DNA from: Burkholderia lata
GTDB taxonomy: Bacteria > Pseudomonadota > Gammaproteobacteria > Burkholderiales > Burkholderiaceae
Direction: 5' to 3'
Length of the DNA stretch: 64,000 nucleotides
Assembly (NCBI RefSeq): GCF_000012945.1
Contig: NC_007511.1
Coordinates: 1,674,001-1,738,000, forward strand
Every line of letters begins with the position of its first letter. Positions within the stretch are counted from its first letter, which is position 1. The position numbers were made by a program, and so were the translations under genes. Positions 56,039 through 64,000 of the stretch are shown one piece after another. Under the pieces are notes generated by a model. The model had not been told where the DNA came from, searched no databases, and saw only the letters and a list, made by a program, of their open reading frames with translations.

Positions 56039-56986
56039 TCAGCTCTTCGGCAGCCCCGGCGGATTCGTGCGCGACTGGTCGATCGCTTCGGACGCGAGGT
56101 TCCAGCGGTCAAGCACCTGCTGGTAGCGGCCGTTCCTGATCAGCCCGTTCAGCGCGACGGTGAGCGGATCGGCGAGCCCGCTGCCGCGGCGCGTCGCGAT
56201 CGCGATATCGGCCGTGCGCGGCCAGCCGCCGCTGATTGCGCCGACGAGCCGTGTCTTGCCTTGCTGCGCGCTCTGGTACGCGAGCACCGAGTTCACGCTG
56301 AACACGACGTCGGCACGGCCCGACTGTACGGCGACGATGCGCATCGCCTGGTCGTCGTAGTACTGGATCTGCACGGGTTTCAGCCCGTGCGCGACGTTCT
56401 CGCGATCCCATGCGAGCAGGATCTTTTCCTGGTTGGTGCCGGCGTCGGTCACGACACGCAGCCCCGCGACGTCCTTCGGCTCGCGGATCGCCTGGATCTT
56501 GCTGTCGTTGCGCACGTAGAAGCCGACCTGGTCCTTGCGGTAGGTCGAGAAATCGAACTTTTGCTTGCGCTCCTCGGTGACGGTGACGTTCGAGATCACC
56601 GCGTCGACTTTCCCGGATTCGAGCGCGAGCGGCCAGTCGGCCCACGCGAGCGCGACGATCTTCAGCTTGCGGCCGAAGCTGTCGGACACGAGCTGGCCGA
56701 CGTCGGCGTCGAAGCCGATCACCGTGCGCGCGTCGGTCGCATACGAACTGATCGGCGGCAGGCTCGGCGCAACGCCGATCGTCAGCGTGCCGGGTTCGGC
56801 GAACTTGAACGACGCGGGCACTGCGCGCTCGACGGCCGCATCGGCCACGCCGCGCGGGCGGCCGCGCTGTTCGGGGCTCAGGTCGAACGTGGCGGCGGCC
56901 GCGGCTGCGGCGAATGCGGTCAGGCCGATCAGTGCGGCGGCCAGCGTGCGCGCAGCACGGGAAGAAAGCGGTACGGCTCGTTGCAT
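56039..56986 (-). CDS. ABC transporter substrate-binding protein (amino-acid-type), paralogue 2
   Basis: A 315-residue periplasmic binding protein with a Sec signal peptide (cut near AAAAAAATF). The body shares long segments with paralogue 1 (WADWPLALESGKVDAVISN, RRGSGLADP) and the same NPPGLP ending. It is the second gene of the operon, following the GNAT gene, and lies 63 bp before the MsnO8-type gene. Two receptors for one fused permease-ATPase imply a broadened substrate range or a recent duplication. ATG at 56986. Confidence 0.88.
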   Translation of the reverse strand: MQRAVPLSSRAARTLAAALIGLTAFAAAAAAATFDLSPEQRGRPRGVADAAVERAVPASFKFAEPGTLTIGVAPSLPPISSYATDARTVIGFDADVGQLVSDSFGRKLKIVALAWADWPLALESGKVDAVISNVTVTEERKQKFDFSTYRKDQVGFYVRNDSKIQAIREPKDVAGLRVVTDAGTNQEKILLAWDRENVAHGLKPVQIQYYDDQAMRIVAVQSGRADVVFSVNSVLAYQSAQQGKTRLVGAISGGWPRTADIAIATRRGSGLADPLTVALNGLIRNGRYQQVLDRWNLASEAIDQSRTNPPGLPKS

Positions 56987-57042
56987 GAAGGCGTCCTGTG
57001 GTGGCAAGCGGAGATCGGAGGGATGCAGGGAGGCGGTCGCGG

Positions 57043-57609
57043 TCAGCGCGACAGCACCGGTTCGGGCACGGGCGCCCACAGGTCGGCCAGCGTCGACGTG
57101 CGCGACGGATCGGCGAGATCCTTGCCGAACCGCAGGTGGAAATACGCCTCGGGTGCGATCGACGAATCGAACAGCCGCGTATAGCCGGTGCGGTCGTACA
57201 GCGCCCATGCTTCGGGCTGGCGAAAACCGGTGGTCAGGTAGATGCGGCGATAGCCTTGCTGCGCGGCGCGCAGTTCGAGCGCCTCGACGATGACGCGTGC
57301 CAGGCCCTGGCGGCGCAGGTCCGAGCGGGTCCAGATGCGTTTGAGTTCGGCGGTCTGCGCGTCGTAGCGCTTGAACGCGCCCCCGCCGATCGTCTCGCCG
57401 TCGCGCAGCAGCAGCACGAAAGCGCCTTCGGGCGGCGCGAACAGTTCGGCCGGGTAGCGTGCGAGTTCTTCGCGTGCGGACGCGTGGCTGTCGGGGCGAT
57501 CTGCGTGGTAGCGGGTCGAATATTCGTCGATCAGCGCGTCGATCAGCGGTTGCGCGCGGACGTCGAGCGTCGTCGTGTCGATGATGCGGTCGGTCGTGGC
57601 CATGGGCAT
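57043..57609 (-). CDS. GNAT-family N-acetyltransferase
   Basis: A 188-residue acetyltransferase. The acetyl-CoA loop lies in LRRQGLARVIVEALE (about 99-113) after LKRIWTRSD. The last part, YRRIYLTTGFRQPEAWALYD, is the usual final strand-helix. It is the first gene of the sulfur operon, 56 bp upstream of paralogue 2. Acetylation of an imported amine or amino-thiol is a natural role, but unproven. The ATG two codons downstream (57603) is an alternative start. Confidence 0.84.
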   Translation of the reverse strand: MPMATTDRIIDTTTLDVRAQPLIDALIDEYSTRYHADRPDSHASAREELARYPAELFAPPEGAFVLLLRDGETIGGGAFKRYDAQTAELKRIWTRSDLRRQGLARVIVEALELRAAQQGYRRIYLTTGFRQPEAWALYDRTGYTRLFDSSIAPEAYFHLRFGKDLADPSRTSTLADLWAPVPEPVLSR

Positions 57610-57923
57610 CGCGAAGGGCGCGCGATGCGGACATTCCTGGCGGGGTGCGGGCACGCGGCCCGTCCGGTCTGTTCCGTTATCGCGACGCGGTTGTCGTGAT
57701 GGCGGCGGCCGGTGCACGTCCTGCTGGGATGCAGATGGCGGGCCGCCGCCGTTTTGAACACGTTAGCGGCGCGGCCGGCAAAGGCGAACGAAGCAATTTC
57801 GATAAGGATTTCGCAGCGGACGTCAGAAGGCTTGCAGGGGGAGTGGGGTGAGTATTGCGACGGGAGCGCGCAGGCGTCGAAGCCCGCGCTTGACGCATGC
57901 GCGTGATGCCGACGGGCGAGTGC
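57610..57923. other. Intergenic region without a gene
   Basis: The sequence between the sulfur operon start and mqsA holds no supported gene. The operon promoter must lie here on the minus strand, but I see no consensus elements. Confidence 0.5.
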
Positions 57924-58325
57924 CTATGCCGCTCGAACTTCGGCGAGGAGATCGGGGTGACGATCCAGGAGCTTCAGCAATTTCACGAGGGCGAGCGGCG
58001 GATTCGTCTTGCCCGTTTCGTAACGGGAGAACGCGTTGACGCCGCCGCCGAAGATCTCGGCCGCCTCGCGCTGATCCAGCCTCAGCTTCTTGCGCACCTT
58101 CGCGATGTACTTCGGGTCGACGATGGTGGCGTTCACCTGCTTGTTGAACTCGGTGATCGCTTCGCCGAGACGGGTCGCCTCGTCGAGATCCAGGACCGAT
58201 TCCCCGCAGGCCGGGCAGAAATCGCCGGTGATATCGCGGACGACAGTCGACTGGCCTTTATAGGTATAAGGGATGTCTCGCGTGTCGCGGACCAGCTTGG
58301 CGGCACCGCATGCAGGGCACTTCAT
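57924..58325 (-). CDS. mqsA: MqsA antitoxin
   Basis: A 133-residue antitoxin with an N-terminal zinc domain (CPAC at 3-6, CPAC at 37-40) and a C-terminal Xre-type helix-turn-helix. The latter reads KLRLDQREAAEIFGGGVNAF, then SRYETGKTNPP (about 76-106). The domain pair is diagnostic of MqsA, which neutralises MqsR and binds the operon promoter. It follows mqsR by 2 bp, the normal toxin-first order of this system. Confidence 0.96.
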   Translation of the reverse strand: MKCPACGAAKLVRDTRDIPYTYKGQSTVVRDITGDFCPACGESVLDLDEATRLGEAITEFNKQVNATIVDPKYIAKVRKKLRLDQREAAEIFGGGVNAFSRYETGKTNPPLALVKLLKLLDRHPDLLAEVRAA

Positions 58326-58327
58326 GT

Positions 58328-58624
58328 TTATCGCTCCTTGAAAGACACGATCAGCACATCGTCGATCACCGTCAGCTTCAGGTACACGTCGCCGCGCACC
58401 GTGAAAGGCCGGTAGACGTCCTGCCAGATCGTGTGGTCGGCGTACGTCGTCATGCTCTTGTGGAAGTCGAGATCGGTCAGCGACAGCACGACACCGAGCG
58501 CCTCCCTTTCCGTGAAACCCAGTTGTCGAGCGCCGAGTACCGCACTCGTGGTCAACCGGACCTTGCCGGATTCGACGAGCGCTTTGACGCGAAGCAGCTT
58601 GCAATGAGGCGTTCTCTTTTCCAT
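58328..58624 (-). CDS. mqsR: MqsR mRNA interferase toxin
   Basis: A 98-residue MqsR/GCU-specific mRNA interferase. The catalytic positions known from E. coli MqsR (Lys56, Gln68, Tyr81) are present at the same numbers here: HK56, WQ68 and VY81. The toxin halts growth by cleaving mRNA until bound by MqsA. The start codon lies 6 bp after a good -10 element and has no ribosome site, so the message is probably leaderless. Confidence 0.96.
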   Translation of the reverse strand: MEKRTPHCKLLRVKALVESGKVRLTTSAVLGARQLGFTEREALGVVLSLTDLDFHKSMTTYADHTIWQDVYRPFTVRGDVYLKLTVIDDVLIVSFKER

Positions 58625-58629
58625 CTGCG

Positions 58630-58665
58630 ATCATAACCAAGTAAGTTAATTTGTCAAGTTGGTTA
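58630..58665 (-). promoter_or_regulatory. mqsRA promoter and candidate MqsA operator
   Basis: On the minus strand, TTGACA (58652-58657) and TATGAT (58630-58635) are 16 bp apart, a strong promoter. TAACCAA (58634-58640) and TTGGTTA (58659-58665) form a 7-bp inverted repeat spanning it. MqsA in E. coli recognises AACC-type palindromes, so autorepression is expected. Confidence 0.82.
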
Positions 58666-58727
58666 ATGGCGAGCGCATGCCGTCCGCCATGACTGGCAGA
58701 CAGCAAGGAAAGGAGATGGGTCCGGAT

Positions 58728-59768
58728 TTAGGCCGTCTGGCCGATGCTCGGCGGCGTCGACAACTCGGCCAGCTGAAACAGGCAATCGCCGCGCTGCACC
58801 TGCGCGGGCACGCGCTTGCACACCACTTCGCCGTCGCCCTTGAAGCGGTGCAGCACCGGTTCGCGCAGCGGCGTATCGGGGAAATGCACCCACGCGGCCG
58901 GCTGCCCGGCCTTCACTTGATCGCCGAGTTCGACGAGCGGCTCGTACAGCCCGCGCTCGTACGCGTAGACGAAATGGCGCTCGCCGTCGACCCGCATGAA
59001 GCGCGTGACGGTCGGCGGCGCATCGGGCACGAGCGCGCCGTGCAGCAGCCCGATATGGCCGAGGTAGTGCAGCAGCCCGTGGCGGCCCATCCGGATCAGC
59101 GACGGATCGGCCATGCCCGCACCGCCGAGTTCGGTCACGATCGAGATCGCACCCTGGCGCCGCGCGGCCGACGCCGAATGCACGGGGTTCGGTGCGTGCA
59201 GCAGCGCGTTGTGCAACCCGAACGCGACCAGCAGCCCGTTGAGCTTCGCGGCTTCGTCGGCGTCGAGCGGATCGATCGCGAGCATGTTGCCGCCCTGGTA
59301 CAGCAGCGAGCTGCCGCCCGAGTGCAGGTCGACCAGATACTCCGCGCGCGACAGCAGCGCATGCTCGATGTAGTGGGCGATCATCTGCGTCGGCGTGCCG
59401 GTCGGGTCGCCGGGGAAGCTGCGGTTCAGGTTGCCTTCGTCGAGCGGCGACACGCGCAGGCCGGCATCCGCCGCGGGGAAATTCGCCATCGGCAGCAGGA
59501 TCAGCTGCCCGCTGACCATCTCCGGCTCGATCTCGCGCATCAGTTGCGACACGATGATCTGGCCTTCGTACTCGTCGCCGTGATTACCGGCCATCACGAG
59601 TGCGACCGGGCCGTCGCCGTTGCGGATCGACGCGATCGGGATCGGCAGCCAGCCGTACGCCGAGCGGTGCACGGAATGCGGCAACCGCAGGTAACCCGCG
59701 TGCTTGCCGGGTGCGTCGAGATCGATTTCGCAGTGGATGGGATTGCGTTGCGAGGAAGAGGCGGTCAT
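58728..59768 (-). CDS. Succinylglutamate desuccinylase/aspartoacylase-family zinc deacylase (DoeB-like)
   Basis: A 346-residue M14-type zinc amidohydrolase. Zinc ligands are visible as GNHGDEYEG (His63, Glu66) and VDLHSGG (His149). The C-terminal beta-rich part (VTRFMRVDGERHFVYAYERG) is typical of the family. It is closest in layout to DoeB, which removes the acetyl group of N-acetyl-diaminobutyrate in ectoine breakdown, but other acyl-amino acids are possible. No ectoine genes are adjacent. Confidence 0.88.
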   Translation of the reverse strand: MTASSSQRNPIHCEIDLDAPGKHAGYLRLPHSVHRSAYGWLPIPIASIRNGDGPVALVMAGNHGDEYEGQIIVSQLMREIEPEMVSGQLILLPMANFPAADAGLRVSPLDEGNLNRSFPGDPTGTPTQMIAHYIEHALLSRAEYLVDLHSGGSSLLYQGGNMLAIDPLDADEAAKLNGLLVAFGLHNALLHAPNPVHSASAARRQGAISIVTELGGAGMADPSLIRMGRHGLLHYLGHIGLLHGALVPDAPPTVTRFMRVDGERHFVYAYERGLYEPLVELGDQVKAGQPAAWVHFPDTPLREPVLHRFKGDGEVVCKRVPAQVQRGDCLFQLAELSTPPSIGQTA

Positions 59769-59979
59769 GGCGGCATCGTTCGATGAACGGAATTCGCCAT
59801 CTTATCGGGAAACGACCGCCGCGCGCCGTGCCCGAAGCGCGCAACGCCGAACACCATCAACCGGCAAGCGCATGGATGCGTACGGGCGAGTTGCAAAGCC
59901 GATACGCGAACTCCTTGCGATGTTGCAGCGATGAACGCATGCCGGTGGGTCGGCCGGCCGCATTCGGGCCTGATGTTTC

Positions 59980-60011
59980 GCGCCGGCCCCTTGCCGCGAC
60001 AGGGCCGGCGC
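59980..60011 (-). terminator. Hairpin after the small hypothetical gene
   Basis: GCGCCGGCCC and GGGCCGGCGC (10-bp perfect arms) with a 12-base loop, 12 bp past the stop at 60023 on the minus strand. No U-tract; terminator by position. Confidence 0.5.
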
Positions 60012-60022
60012 GTGCAGCCGGC

Positions 60023-60298
60023 TTACCGGCTCGATGTTTCAGCTTCGAGACGTCCTTCTTCCCACAGTGCCCAGAAACGGCTGCCGGCACGATACGGATT
60101 CGCGCGGCGCGCGACGTGATCGGCGACGCCCTGGCGAAATGCGCCGTACAGCGTCAGCGGTGGATTGTCGACGCATCGGGTCTCGCGTGCGGCCGGCATG
60201 CGGCGTTCGGACACGAGCCGGCGGATCAGCGATGCGCCGTCGATCACATCCAGTTCGTCGATGGTTTCGCTGCGGCTGAGGACTTCGACGGTATTCAT
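60023..60298 (-). CDS. Small hypothetical protein (possibly DUF2866)
   Basis: A 91-residue basic protein: NTVEVLSRSETIDELDVIDG, then SLIRRLVSERRM and YGAFRQGVADHVARRANPYR. The pattern recalls the Burkholderia-specific DUF2866 family, though I cannot confirm this. It has no signal or TM. GGGAGACCCAAC precedes the ATG. Function unknown. Confidence 0.65.
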   Translation of the reverse strand: MNTVEVLSRSETIDELDVIDGASLIRRLVSERRMPAARETRCVDNPPLTLYGAFRQGVADHVARRANPYRAGSRFWALWEEGRLEAETSSR

Positions 60299-60555
60299 GT
60301 TGGGTCTCCCTGACAACCTGTTTCCCTGACAGGGAGCAATAAGAGTGCCAGGCTTGAAAAGCCTTGCGCCGTGTCGATCGTGCCGGCTTCTGCAGCCAAC
60401 GTGACGAGTGGCGAGCGGCGATGTTACGGAACACGTCACGTGACACGCGAACGCGCAACGCCACGAGCGACCACGCAAAGCGTTTCGGAATTGAATCGTC
60501 GGGAGGATGCGGAGGCGGGAGAAAGCGGGCGATGCAGCCGGGGTGCGCAGTCGGG

Positions 60556-62106
60556 TCAGCTCGCGGTGACCGGCGTGACCCGGCTGCTGCCGCTCGAATA
60601 GAAGCGGTAGATTCCCTTGCCGGCCGACTTCGCGTCGTACAGCGCGCTGTCGGCCTGCCGGATCAGTTCGTCGGGGGAGCCGTGCCCGTCGTCGAGCGCG
60701 ATGCCGATGCTGATCCCGAGGTTCACCGTCTCGCCGATCGACAGCGTGTACGGTGCCGAGATCTGCCGGATGATGCGCGCGGCGAGGAGCGAGCACGCGT
60801 GCATCGTCGTGTCGTCGATCGCGACGACAAACTCGTCGCCGCCGATTCGCGCGGCCAGCTCGCCGGGCGACAGCGTCTTGCCGAGCCGCACGGCGACCTG
60901 CGTCAGCACGTCGTCGCCGGCCTGGTGGCCGAACCGGTCGTTGATCGCCTTGAAGCCGTCGAGGTCGAGGTACATGACGGCGAGCGCGGCGTCCGGCGCG
61001 CGCGGCCGGCGCGCGAGCATCCGCTTGAGCTGGGCATGCAGTTCGTGGCGATTCGGCAAACCCGTCAGCGCGTCGTGTCGCGCGAGATGCCGGATGTGCT
61101 GCTCGGTCTGGCGGCGCGCGGTGACATCCTCGACGATGATCACCGCGTTGCCGTCCGGCACGCGATGGCGCGTCAGTTCGAGCTGGCGGCCGTCGCCGAG
61201 CACGACGTCGAGCGGCACCGGTTCATCGCAGGTCAGCCAGACCTCGCACTGAGCGGCGAGACTGGCGCCACCGGGATCGGTCGTGTCGTTCGCGCCGAGC
61301 GCAGCGATGACGGCGGGCAGCGGCGTATCGAGCATGATCTCGCGCGGCGAGCCGAACAGTTGCGCGGTGCGCCGGTTCGCGACGATCACGCGGCGCTCGC
61401 CGTCGATCATGCACAGGCCGTGCGGCATATAAGTGAGCGCGGCGTCGAAGCGTGCGACGAGTTCGGCGTTGCGCTGGCGCGCGGCGATCAGCGCGACGAG
61501 CACGCGATAGTGACGCTGGACGACCGTACGCATCGCGGCAAGATAGATCGCGAGCGGCGGCAGCAGTAGCCACGCACCCGACCGGTGGGCCAGTAGCGCA
61601 CCGACGCCGATCGGCAGCACGCCGAGCGTGACCTGCATCATCGCGAGCCGCGGCAGCGCGGAATTGCGCGACGCGATCCCGCCGAACACGCCGCCCGCGA
61701 CCATCACCGACAGCGTGCCGAGCTCGACGTCGACGGCCTGCACGCAGCCCATCACGCCGAGGCCGAGCACGAAGCACGCGACGAGCGACACGGGCGCGTA
61801 GTGCATCGCCCAGTATTCGGCGCGGTCGTCGCCGGCGTCGCGCTGAACCGTATAGGCACGCGCGATCGAGAGCCGCGCGATGAGCAGGCCGGCGTCGACG
61901 ATCAGCCACGCGAGGCACCAGAGCTGCTGCAGCCGGATCAGCGCGACGGCCGCAACGAAGCCGCTCGCGAGCCCGGAGAGCGCCATCGGGCGGACGTCTT
62001 CGAACAGCGTAACGAGCATCGACGGGCGCAGCGCGGCCGTCACACGGTGGTTGCCGGAGGGGGGAGTGGCGAGAACGGAGTGCAGGAGAGATGTCCTGAC
62101 TGCCAT
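60556..62106 (-). CDS. Membrane-bound PAS-GGDEF diguanylate cyclase
   Basis: A 516-residue protein. Five to six TM helices (about 40-200) are followed by a PAS domain (about 216-330; FDAALTYMPHGLCMIDGER) and a GGDEF domain with RHDALTGLPNR, DLDGFKAINDRFGH and an intact IGGDEF at 421-426. The allosteric RxxD inhibitory site is absent (SPGE at that position), so product inhibition may be lost. It makes cyclic di-GMP in response to a membrane-sensed signal. ATG at 62106; a long upstream frame is not supported. Confidence 0.9.
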   Translation of the reverse strand: MAVRTSLLHSVLATPPSGNHRVTAALRPSMLVTLFEDVRPMALSGLASGFVAAVALIRLQQLWCLAWLIVDAGLLIARLSIARAYTVQRDAGDDRAEYWAMHYAPVSLVACFVLGLGVMGCVQAVDVELGTLSVMVAGGVFGGIASRNSALPRLAMMQVTLGVLPIGVGALLAHRSGAWLLLPPLAIYLAAMRTVVQRHYRVLVALIAARQRNAELVARFDAALTYMPHGLCMIDGERRVIVANRRTAQLFGSPREIMLDTPLPAVIAALGANDTTDPGGASLAAQCEVWLTCDEPVPLDVVLGDGRQLELTRHRVPDGNAVIIVEDVTARRQTEQHIRHLARHDALTGLPNRHELHAQLKRMLARRPRAPDAALAVMYLDLDGFKAINDRFGHQAGDDVLTQVAVRLGKTLSPGELAARIGGDEFVVAIDDTTMHACSLLAARIIRQISAPYTLSIGETVNLGISIGIALDDGHGSPDELIRQADSALYDAKSAGKGIYRFYSSGSSRVTPVTAS

Positions 62107-62508
62107 GGTTTTTAACCTCGACACGATGTCGCGTAATGTCGCGATGGCTGGCGGCGCCCGCACGGCACATGGCGGAAGCCCGGCCAGGCCGGATGCGCAC
62201 GACATTACCATGAAACACGGGCGGCGCGGGTTGCCCGGGCAAGCCGGCGGCACCGGGCGCCGTATCGGCCAATAGTCGTAAACCACGCCCGCGAAAGTCT
62301 TGCGCATTCGCCGGCGCGGGGGCAGCATCGTTGCGAACGGAATGCGTCGCGGCGACCGGCAGGAGACCGGCGTCATGCACTGCGCGCATGCCCGTCGGGC
62401 GCGGTCAAACCGATCGAAACCGCTGCAAACGAGGGCGCGATGCAGACGAATCGCGTCCCGCGACCGGCTGTCGCAGCCCGGCTGAATGCCGTTATAAGAA
62501 ATTCAATA
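62107..62508. other. Divergent intergenic region without a gene
   Basis: The sequence between the GGDEF gene and the molybdenum hydroxylase holds no supported gene. Shadow frames only. The AT-rich right end carries an inverted repeat described separately. Confidence 0.5.
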
Positions 62509-62530
62509 AGTATTTCATGTGAGAAATACT
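62509..62530. promoter_or_regulatory. Inverted repeat upstream of the molybdenum hydroxylase
   Basis: AGTATTTC and GAAATACT (8-bp perfect arms) flank a 6-base spacer, 96 bp before the ATG at 62626, in the only strongly A/T-rich stretch nearby. It is a candidate operator or a UP-like promoter element; no regulator gene is visible. Confidence 0.45.
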
Positions 62531-62625
62531 ATAGGCGATATATCTAAAACAATGCCAGAATGCGCGCCGCTCCGAACGTCGCGACACCCGATCGCCGTCC
62601 GAGCCGCATCAGGAGGTTCCCCCCA

Positions 62626-64000
62626 ATGAAAAACCACGGCCTGTCACGGCGGGGTTTTCTGAAAGCCAGCGTGCTGGCGGGCGTCGCAGTGTATGTCGCG
62701 CCCCTGGGCAGCCGCGCATTCGCGGCGCTCTTCGAAGAAAAACTCCTCACCCCCGTCAAATGGGATAGCGTCACCGGCATCCCCCAATTCCGCATCGACG
62801 GCATCGCGAAGGTCACGGGCTCGAAAGTGTTCGCCCGTGACGTGCGCGCAGCCGACATGCCTCACTGGCCGCAGCAGCAGTCGCATGCGCTGATCCTGCG
62901 CGTCACGCAGGCCGACCGCACGTACGAAGGCTTCGACCTGTCGCTGCTCGGCGACGACCTGAAGCCGGACCGCGTGGTCACGGCCGACGATCTCGCGCGC
63001 GACGGCGTCGCGTTCCCGACGTTCTACGGCGACGACATGTTGCTGCCGGCCGGCAAGACGCCCGCGTATCTCGGCCATGCGGTCGCGATCCTCATCTACC
63101 ACGACTTCGCGCGCTTCCGCTTCGCGAAGAACGCGCTCAAGTTCCGCGACGATGTGATCCGCTACGGCGCGGTCACGGGCCCGCTCGAGCGCGATCCGTG
63201 GGGCACCTTCCGCTACGTGCGGGTGGGCGGCAAGACCGCCTATGACGACGACGTCTATTCGAGCCTGAAGGACGCGCCGATCTTCCCGAGCATGATGCGC
63301 AAGCACCTGCCGGTGTGGCCGGACGGCAAGGAGCACGGCAAGCTCGACGAGCAGGGCATGTTCCTGGCCGGGCAGATCGCCGGCGAGCTCGACCATCCGT
63401 CGGCCGACTGGCTCGTGTTCGACCGCGAGTACAACACGCAGTCGGTCGACACGTCCGCGCTCGAGCCCGACAACGCGAACTGCTGGTACGACAGCGCGAC
63501 GCAGTCGCTGCACCTCGTCGTGCCGACCCAGTCGCCGCTTGAAGTGGCGGAGAACGCGGCCGCGATGGTCGCGAAGTGCCGCTTCCCGGTGAAGAAGCTG
63601 TTCGTGCATCCGTGCTACACGGTCGGCTACGGCTCCAAGGATCACTTCAACGTGCCGTTCTACGGCCTCGTCTGCGCGCTGTACGCGGACGGCCGCCCGG
63701 TGCGTTTCGCGAACGACCGCTACGAGCAGTTCCAGACGTCGCTGAAGCGTCACGCGTTCAAGATGCATTACCGGATCGCGGTCGACCGCAACACGGGCCT
63801 GCTGCAGTCGTTCAAGGGCGACTTCGAAGCGAACGGTGGCGGGCGCTCGAACTTCTCGCCGTCGGTGGCGATGGTGGGTGCGACGGCCGCGCAATCGATC
63901 TATTACTTCCCGAAGAGCGACCTGGCTGCCGTCGCGATCGCGTCGCGCGCGATCGATGCCGGCTCCGCGCGTGGCTACGGCACGCTGCAGAGCATGGCGG
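62626..64000 (+). CDS. Tat-exported xanthine-dehydrogenase-family molybdopterin-binding subunit (partial)
   Basis: The window ends inside this gene, so only the first 458 codons are seen. A twin-arginine signal SRRGFLKASVLAG is followed by FRIDGIAKVTGSKVFARDV (about 54-72), the usual first domain of the large subunit. Later come FVHPCYTVGYGSKD and GGGRSNFSPS, which fit the molybdopterin-cytosine contacts of the IorB/aldehyde-oxidoreductase group. Periplasmic oxidation of an aldehyde or N-heterocycle is expected. AGGAGG lies 8 bp before the ATG. The Fe-S subunit probably follows downstream. Confidence 0.88.
   Translation, partial: MKNHGLSRRGFLKASVLAGVAVYVAPLGSRAFAALFEEKLLTPVKWDSVTGIPQFRIDGIAKVTGSKVFARDVRAADMPHWPQQQSHALILRVTQADRTYEGFDLSLLGDDLKPDRVVTADDLARDGVAFPTFYGDDMLLPAGKTPAYLGHAVAILIYHDFARFRFAKNALKFRDDVIRYGAVTGPLERDPWGTFRYVRVGGKTAYDDDVYSSLKDAPIFPSMMRKHLPVWPDGKEHGKLDEQGMFLAGQIAGELDHPSADWLVFDREYNTQSVDTSALEPDNANCWYDSATQSLHLVVPTQSPLEVAENAAAMVAKCRFPVKKLFVHPCYTVGYGSKDHFNVPFYGLVCALYADGRPVRFANDRYEQFQTSLKRHAFKMHYRIAVDRNTGLLQSFKGDFEANGGGRSNFSPSVAMVGATAAQSIYYFPKSDLAAVAIASRAIDAGSARGYGTLQSMA

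Overview
The window is 64 kb of dense, GC-rich betaproteobacterial DNA. I infer a Burkholderia, probably of the cepacia complex and probably a secondary replicon. The basis is gene content and style: many short-chain dehydrogenases, duplicated housekeeping genes (a second FtsH, a RibH2-type lumazine synthase), several ABC/flavin-monooxygenase cassettes and very high GC at third codon positions. No rRNA, tRNA, insertion sequence or CRISPR array was recognised. Both ends cut genes: a VOC-family protein on the left and a Tat-exported molybdenum hydroxylase large subunit on the right.

Layout. 1-1.8 kb: end of a VOC protein and a flavin monooxygenase. 2-4.5 kb: the vitamin B12 receptor btuB (minus strand) under a clear cobalamin riboswitch. 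4.5-9.5 kb: an AraC-type regulator divergent from a five-gene catabolic operon (two small alpha/beta-barrel proteins, an MDR quinone-reductase-like enzyme, two SDRs). 9.5-12.2 kb: a small exported protein, then a minus-strand operon of YbaK-type deacylase, YheO/DauR-type regulator and PLP threonine/serine dehydratase-like enzyme. 12.3-15.7 kb: a DAO-type flavin oxidase, a helical protein of unknown function and a TetR regulator. 15.9-21.2 kb is visibly less GC-biased: an exported hypothetical, a monofunctional proline dehydrogenase behind two perfect inverted repeats, an alpha/beta hydrolase, a Nudix hydrolase, a GNAT and a hypothetical.

21.2-34.7 kb holds the most intriguing block. Two SDR/NTF2-fold operons converge on pckG (GTP-dependent PEP carboxykinase). 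Together they encode six SDRs, three NTF2-like proteins, an EthD-domain protein and an atypical NAD-dependent epimerase, and a 3-ketosteroid-dehydrogenase-like flavoprotein follows. The composition resembles pathways for alicyclic, steroid-like or terpenoid substrates, but the substrate cannot be read from sequence.

34.8-43.1 kb: an AcpA-type Tat phosphoesterase, a second FtsH with a phoA-like PhoB promoter pointing at it, an OsmC protein, trehalose-6-phosphate synthase and a chemoreceptor. 43.6-46.8 kb: a ZnuD-like TonB receptor with a near-ideal Zur box, divergent from an FMN riboswitch and ribH. 46.9-48.3 kb: a MarR/hydrolase operon with two tandem operators.

48.5-57.6 kb is an organosulfur-scavenging region. 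SsuA-like and SsuD-like genes lie on the plus strand. Opposite them is a six-gene minus-strand operon with a GNAT, two paralogous amino-acid-type binding proteins, a fused permease-ATPase and two different flavin-dependent monooxygenases. 57.9-64 kb: an MqsRA toxin-antitoxin pair that looks leaderless, a DoeB/aspartoacylase-family deacylase, a small hypothetical, a membrane GGDEF protein and the start of the molybdenum hydroxylase.
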